Assembly (NCBI GenBank): GCA_027604665.1
Contig: JADGIZ010000499.1
Coordinates: 1 to 12,771 of the forward strand
Length of the DNA stretch: 12,771 nucleotides
Direction: 5' to 3'
Origin: Polyrhizophydium stewartii
Lineage: Eukaryota; Chytridiomycota; Chytridiomycetes; Rhizophydiales
Shown here in pieces: positions 8,901 through 12,771 of the stretch. Numbering within the stretch: position 1 is the first letter of the stretch; each line of letters begins with the position of its first letter. The notes beneath the pieces are model-generated. The model worked only from the letters and a program-made list of their open reading frames with translations. It was not told where the DNA came from and ran no database searches. A program made the position numbers and the translations under genes.

Positions 8901-9129
8901 GCGGGCCGACGTGCTGGGTGTGGTCGGACGACGGCGCCTGGGCCTGGATGGTGCTCACCGCCGCGGCCGCCGCGTGGCCCCGCTCCGCAAGCCCGGTTGC
9001 GTGCCCGCCCGAGCTGCGTGCGGCCGCAGCGGCGCCTGGAGTCACTGGCACAGCGCGGGCAGCCGGCGCTGTCGCCGCCGTCGGAGGCCTGGATGACGGT
9101 GCAGCCGCCGCGGCGCCTCGCGCTTCCAT
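5948..9129 (-). CDS. COG4: conserved oligomeric Golgi complex subunit 4
   Basis: Nine exons on the minus strand: 9129-8705, 8585-8471, 8410-8360, 8258-7632, 7555-7382, 7303-7136, 7070-6654, 6562-6057 and 5990-5948. All phases agree, giving 2526 nt and 841 residues (human 785). An Ala/Pro-rich extension of about 80 residues comes first, then a coiled-coil region and family landmarks: ISDKVRQLDLEQ, CFKLFPLLGQTELGLDKFSA, EMHYGPGRMLSV, LTSSCVDDVFFILK, DADCLCALINSISRLLEVDF and the C-terminal E-domain with FNQLGAIRFDKDLR and YEYWGAKAGPINWR. COG4 belongs to lobe A of the COG complex, a vesicle tether for retrograde traffic within the Golgi. The human CDG residue Arg729 (numbering from memory) is kept as Arg785; its partner Glu764 is Asp820 here. 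The start ATG has a good context (CAAAATGG). The last intron is in frame and free of stops. Confidence 0.95.
5991..6056 (-). other. COG4: stop-free 66-nt last intron of COG4
   Basis: The intron runs from GTACGT at 6056 to TGCTCAG at 5991, with a TGCTAAT branch site. Its length is 22 codons and it has no stop in the exon frame, so retention would insert 22 residues (YVSGGLLLLQHRDHANSIHM...) between ALR and IDFSPDEIARL, where human COG4 is uninterrupted (LALRIDF). Homology and splice motifs both support removal. Confidence 0.85.
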
Positions 9130-9262
9130 TTTGAGTGAAGTCGATGGTGAACCCACTCTCGATTCCAGAACCCAGGCTCGTGGGCATTGGTTCCGTGTTG
9201 CCCTCACATTAGGAGGTGCGGGTTCTGAAGCGCCTGAAATGCACCAACCGATATGACACAGA

Positions 9263-9279
9263 ACTGGCCAGAGGCCAGT
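9263..9279. repeat. perfect 7-bp inverted repeat with 3-nt loop
   Basis: ACTGGCC, AGA, then GGCCAGT form an exact hairpin about 130 bp upstream of the COG4 start codon. One short hairpin can arise by chance. Confidence 0.6.
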
Positions 9280-9789
9280 CCTGGCGGGACCCGGTGAATC
9301 AGGCGACCAAGACCAAAGGAGACTGGGGCTTTGTGCCTTTACTTGGGAGTAGGCGGCCTAGGAGGGTGTGGTACAAGATGAGCAGTGGGCTTATCAGGAT
9401 GAATTGAGCGAGCTCTTGATCGGATAAGGAGTGTTCTATGTATCGGCGCTGGACCTTGTGGTGGACATGGTGATCTAGTGTGAGCATGATTCTCTGTTTG
9501 AGGGTCGACGCATCAACGGAGCCGATCCAGGTGAGGCCGGCACATCTGCACCAGAATCAATGGATGTTGATTCATCCAATAGTTGGTGTCGCATGGCCTT
9601 CTCGCGCCTTCCATGCGACTGACGCTTGCTGATCCTCATGCTTCGGGCAGCAACGCGTTAGTGGCTCCCGAGCAGATCCACTGCAAGAGGCACCTGTAGC
9701 AGCCTATGAAAGATGCGCAGCGCAGCCCTATGGCCAAGCAAGGCGGCTCAGCGTGCTTGCGCCCACAGCAACAACGTGTTCTAGCATGA

Positions 9790-9809
9790 TGTGCAGCAGC
9801 TGCTGTACA
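9790..9809. promoter_or_regulatory. 20-bp near-perfect palindrome with central CAGCTG E-box
   Basis: TGTGCAGCAGCTGCTGTACA is self-complementary except for one symmetric pair; the central 12 bp CAGCAGCTGCTG are perfect. It lies about 200 bp upstream of the CCDC137-like start codon, so a dimeric (for example bHLH) binding site is possible. This is inferred from symmetry alone. Confidence 0.3.
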
Positions 9810-10007
9810 CTTGTCTCAGAAAGGAATCCACAAGCGCGAATCAGCGCCACTCGACGTCATTATGTGTTTTGCACAAATGATAATTGCTCTGCTGATACCG
9901 GTTTGAACCCTGTGCCTGTTTGGTGACATCTAGTTGACAGAGCTGGTCCATATCGGTGTGTTGCTGGCTGCTTGTCAATCTCAAACTTCCCCAAAAAATC
10001 GACAGCC

Positions 10008-10979
10008 ATGGGAAAGTCACGCCCGATGAAGGACCGCACGCGCGAGCCGACGGCGTCGGACGCAGGCGTCGCGGCGCAGGGCTTCCCGCGCAAGTACCGC
10101 GAGCACCTGCGCATGATGAAGCACATGTCGGACCGGGCGGCCAAGAAGCAGCAGTCGCAGTCGCAGTCGCAGCAGCAGCAGCAGCAGCAGCAAGGCGGCA
10201 ACAAAAAGAAAACGGCAGGCTCGAACGGCAAGGCGACAGCGACCGCCGCCAGCGCCGCCGAGAGCGTCGACGCCATCGCAGACGCCGCTGCAAAGGCGGC
10301 AGTTTCCGCCGGCGCCAAGCCCGGATCCGCCGCAGCCCGCCGCGCGGCCATCCAGGCGCGCGACGACGCCCTGCGCCGCATGGTCAACCGCTCGGCCAAG
10401 TCCACCACCAGCAAGTTCCAGAAGCGAAAGGCATGGCTCGAGGCCCGCAAGGCCAAGAACGCCAAGGGCCGCAAGACGCAGTCTGAAACCAGCGGCAGCG
10501 ACAACGATGGTGACGACGGCGGCGACGGCAACGGCCCGTCCAGGCCACCGACACAGAAACCCGCCCAGCACGGCCGCCGCGGCGAGGAGATCGAAAAGAA
10601 GCTCAAGGACCACATCCCGTTCGGCCAGGTCGTGCAGGCGCCGCCAACCATCACCGTCGTACCCAAGAAGCGCAAGGAGTTTGTCGCCCCGGGATCTGCC
10701 AAGCAGCCGGCTATCTCGGCATCCGTGTCTGGTGCTGCGACCGCGGCCGCAGCCGCGCCATCCACCAAGCAAAGCGACAGCCCCGACGATCCCTTGGACG
10801 TGGCCAAGGTCGGCCGAAAGCGTAAGCTGCGCGATCTCCCGCAAGCCGAAAAGGTCGTGCTCCTGCGCGAGCGTGAGCAGGCGATCGCGTTGTATCGGCA
10901 GTCCAAGGCCCAGCGCGACGCCGAAAAGGCCGTCGCCCGAGCGCAACGACAAGCCGCCGCTCCCCAGATGCCTTTCTGA
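10008..10979 (+). CDS. CCDC137: CCDC137-like basic, probably nucleolar protein
   Basis: Single exon, 323 residues, starting MGKSRPMKDRTREP at an ATG in strong context (GCCATGG). The N-terminus is basic with a PRKYREHLRMMKHM helix, followed by a glutamine run coded by CAG (about residues 48-62), an Ala-rich region, a basic helix (SKFQKRKAWLEARKAKN) and an Asp/Gly acidic patch. The most telling parts are a conserved-looking block, IPFGQVVQAPPTITVVPKK, resembling the FGEVV-x-PP segment I recall from human CCDC137, and a C-terminal helix with LREREQAIALYRQSKAQR like that family's ERERAV-x-AYR ending. The overall make-up suits a nucleolar or chromosome-periphery RNA-binding protein. Its low-complexity composition makes homology less secure than for neighbouring genes, and the function is inferred. 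Divergent from COG4 and convergent with UBR7. Confidence 0.6.
   Translation: MGKSRPMKDRTREPTASDAGVAAQGFPRKYREHLRMMKHMSDRAAKKQQSQSQSQQQQQQQQGGNKKKTAGSNGKATATAASAAESVDAIADAAAKAAVSAGAKPGSAAARRAAIQARDDALRRMVNRSAKSTTSKFQKRKAWLEARKAKNAKGRKTQSETSGSDNDGDDGGDGNGPSRPPTQKPAQHGRRGEEIEKKLKDHIPFGQVVQAPPTITVVPKKRKEFVAPGSAKQPAISASVSGAATAAAAAPSTKQSDSPDDPLDVAKVGRKRKLRDLPQAEKVVLLREREQAIALYRQSKAQRDAEKAVARAQRQAAAPQMPF
10149..10193 (+). repeat. CAG/TCG codon repeat encoding a Gln-rich run
   Basis: Repeated CAG and TCGCAG units inside the CCDC137-like gene, ending in seven CAG and a CAA. They encode alternating Gln-Ser and then pure Gln. The tract lies in a linker and is probably variable in length between strains. 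Confidence 0.85.
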
Positions 10980-11210
10980 TCCCCTGCCCGCACTCGCTCT
11001 CTGTCCTTCTGCTCTGTCTCGTTACCTCGTCTTCCGCACTCTACTTTTTTATCGAGCTGATAATATACAACCAACCAACCAAACAAACAAACAAACAAAT
11101 CAGTCCAAGAATGTGCACCGGGGTGCTTGTTCACTCGTGACGAAATGGGCAGCATCATTCTCCAGCCCACCATCGAGCAGCAGACCAAGAAACAGCCTTG
11201 GAGCCAAACT
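10980..11210. other. 3' UTR region between convergent CCDC137-like and UBR7 genes, with CAAC/CAAA repeat
   Basis: Between the two stop codons lie a pyrimidine-rich stretch (10980-11050), a T-run near 11045, ATAATATAC, and a tetranucleotide repeat at 11067-11099 that shifts from CCAA to CAAA units. The layout implies 3' UTRs and terminators of both genes. I see no gene here. Confidence 0.6.
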
Positions 11211-12771
11211 TCATCGCCGCATGCGCTTGCGGCGCATCTCGTTCTGCTCCTCAAAGAACCGCTCAATGTCCTCCTTGCAAACAACCTTGCCCTCGCTGCC
11301 AAACCCGCGCAGAAACTCCATCAGCCGGTCCTTGAACTTGTTGTACGCGCGAATCCCGTCGATGGCGCGCACGCGGTCAATCTCGTTGAGCTGCTGCATG
11401 CCGGCATCGAGCAGCGATTTGCCTGCACACGGCCGTTGTTACCACCGCGCCATCAAGGCGAGACAGCTCGGTCAATAAAAGTGCCAATGAGACGGCACCT
11501 GCAAGATGGCTTACCGGCGTCTGCATCGGGCGGTGGCTGGAAAGTCGCCTCAGCGTCGACAAGGAATCCAAGCCTGTGGCGGCGGTACATGTCCGCGCAG
11601 GCACTGCACTTGCAGATGCGCTCGCGCCAGCCGTCGACTGCAAACAAGTTCCTCGGCGGTGTGCCCTCTGCCGAATCGCCGTCGCCGCCCTCTGGCATCG
11701 AGCACACAGTCGAATCCGATCCTGCTCCTGGATCGGCACCACCAGCATCAAGCGCTCGCTTGCTTCCCGCAGCGACGCTTGGTGTTCTGATGCCGCCTGC
11801 CTCGCCAGCATCATCTGCGTCGGCCGCCTTGCGCACAAACATGCGCGCGTCTTGTGCATAGCGCATCAGAAACGCATGCTCGCTGGCGCACTTGGAGCAC
11901 ACAAATTCTTCAAAGTCGTCCTCGCCGGGCATCTGCGCGAGATAACCGTGCACGCATCAGCAGACAATCGCGTACACAAATGTAGGCATCGACTTGTCTG
12001 CAGATCCATCCATCCATCCATCCATCCATCCGTCAATCACCTCGCCGATGCACCGGTCGTGGAACCAGTCCTGGCACGCAACGCACTGGAACATGGTGCC
12101 CTCCTCGCGGTCCGGGTCATACACCTCGCGGCACACACAAAAGACGCCGTCAAAGTTGTGGTTGTACGAGTTGTGTGGCACCAGATGGCGGGATTCCACA
12201 TCCGCGGATGATTCAGCAGCGCCAGCATCGTTGAATTCGCCGGCCTTGGTGCCCTTGGGGTCGAGCTCGCACGGGACAGCAGCCAGCCGAGCGGTGCCGC
12301 AGTCGCATCTGTTGTCCAGAGGATAGAGGCGTCAGCACAGAGACGAAATGCGGCAGCAGCGGCAGCAGCCCCGCGCACCGGAACCCGCGGCAGTCAAACA
12401 GCTCGACGACGTCGTGGGTCGTGTGGCACTTGAGGTGGCTCTGTCAGCGCCAACCCCACTCGCCGCGCTGCGATGTCGCCGCCTGGGCCATCAACGCACC
12501 GACACGCTTGTCGCCGCCTGCGTCAGCACCTGGAGCACACACACGGCCGGCAGGCAGACACCGAGGCAGACTCACAAGCAGCCGTAGCACACGCCGACCG
12601 GCCCGCCGACGGCCGCCGCGCACGTGCGGCACGAGTACACCTTCTGCTTGACGAAGCCTGTCGGACAGCCAAGTCAAAAAGTCCGAACCAACGCGTCAGA
12701 GATCAGCAAACGCGGAGAACGACAGGCAGCAAGAACGGCGACACGGCTTGGAGCAAGGCACTTTGACGGCG
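11211..12771 (-). CDS. UBR7: UBR7-type protein (UBR box and PHD finger), N-terminus beyond the right edge
   Basis: Exons on the minus strand: 12657-12576, 12438-12379, 12308-12041, 11932-11515 and 11422-11211, with at least one earlier exon at or beyond base 12771. The UBR-type zinc finger is assembled from three exons: YSCRTC, VCYGC, CHTTHDVVELF and FRCDCGTARL. It is followed by a PHD-type finger (VFCVCREVYDPD, MFQCVACQDWFHDRCIG, then FVCSKC across the next intron). An Ala/Gly-rich linker leads to ICKCSACADMYRRHRLGFLVD and the conserved end RAYNKFKDRLMEFL, VVCKEDIERFFEEQNEMRRK. This order is that of human UBR7, a putative E3 ligase of the N-recognin family acting on chromatin. The acceptor before the exon at 12438 is uncertain, because the best phase-keeping choice uses the second AG of CTGACAGAG. 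The first UBR-box cysteine is not seen with confidence and may lie in the missing exon. Confidence 0.9.
12006..12030. repeat. (CCAT)6 microsatellite in a UBR7 intron
   Basis: Six perfect CCAT units lie inside the intron 11933-12040 of UBR7, just after its donor. That intron lies between the WFHDRC and FVCSKC parts of the PHD finger. Tetranucleotide tracts like this are length-variable, and here variation would be spliced out. Confidence 0.95.

Larger units (their letters stand above)
9130..10007. other. 879-bp intergenic region between divergent COG4 and CCDC137-like genes
   Basis: By eye this stretch is clearly less GC-rich than its neighbours and is interrupted by stops in all frames apart from short frames. 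It should contain both promoters. I found no protein homology, no tRNA and no rRNA. Local structure includes a 7-bp-arm hairpin at 9263-9279, an almost perfect 20-bp palindrome at 9790-9809 and a CRE-like CGACGTCAT near 9852. It could also hide an unrecognised non-coding RNA or a decayed mobile element. Confidence 0.5.

Noticed and set aside
9876..9898. C/D-box snoRNA-like motifs (ATGATAA and CTGA)
   Set aside because: The two boxes are only about 15-20 nt apart, too close for a C/D snoRNA, and no terminal stem flanks them.
9903..9913. tRNA-like B box (GGTTTGAACCC)
   Set aside because: Neither strand gives a proper T-arm with paired five-base stems, and no matching A box, anticodon arm or acceptor stem was found nearby.
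9841..9951. 36-residue minus-strand frame starting MDQLCQLDVTKQ
   Set aside because: Its composition looks natural because the region is less GC-rich, but it is short, matches no family I know, has no clear splice partners, and lies just upstream of the CCDC137-like start on the opposite strand.
9860..11302. 480-codon minus-strand open frame
   Set aside because: It overlaps the CCDC137-like gene in antisense and runs through the repeat-rich 3' region. Its translation has low-complexity Ala, Ser, Arg and Cys runs and no recognisable domain.

Overview
This is eukaryotic nuclear DNA, GC-rich and gene-dense, with genes cut by many short introns (about 43 to 140 nt, plus one of unsettled donor). 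Most introns carry a YTGAY branch-site motif (usually CTGAC) shortly before the acceptor. The products are core eukaryotic proteins (NMD3, COG4, UBR7, a CCDC137-like protein) together with a true Ral-type small GTPase. Ral is best known from animals and their unicellular relatives and, as far as I recall, is missing from the well-studied Dikarya. I therefore infer a unicellular opisthokont: an early-diverging (chytrid- or blastoclad-like) fungus or a holozoan protist. The species cannot be named from the sequence alone. No prokaryotic operon, CRISPR array, rRNA, convincing tRNA or recognisable transposon was found.

Layout from left to right. (1) 1-231, minus: a possible 5' end of an unrecognised gene running off the left edge (weak). 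(2) 324-2511, minus: a multi-exon gene for a proline-rich, coiled-coil protein with a calponin-homology domain at its C-terminus. (3) 2936-3541, minus: an intronless Ral GTPase. (4) 3762-5852, plus: complete NMD3 in seven exons, divergent from Ral across a 220-bp promoter region with a T-tract. (5) 5948-9129, minus: complete COG4 in nine exons, tail-to-tail with NMD3 with only 95 bp between the stops. (6) 9130-10007: an 879-bp intergenic stretch, less GC-rich than its surroundings, between divergent COG4 and the next gene. (7) 10008-10979, plus: a single-exon CCDC137-like basic protein. (8) 11211 to the right edge, minus: UBR7 (UBR box plus PHD finger), missing its N-terminus.

The genes do not form one pathway. 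NMD3 and the CCDC137-like protein both suggest ribosome or nucleolar work, Ral and COG4 belong to membrane traffic, the CH protein suggests actin or cytoskeleton, and UBR7 suggests ubiquitin or chromatin. Splice models were assembled by hand from reading-frame phase, splice motifs and remembered human homologues. NMD3, COG4 and most of UBR7 close perfectly in phase. The first exons of the CH gene and the UBR-box exon junction are the least certain. The most notable points are a GC-AG intron in NMD3, a stop-free in-frame last intron in COG4, and the unusual CH-protein architecture.
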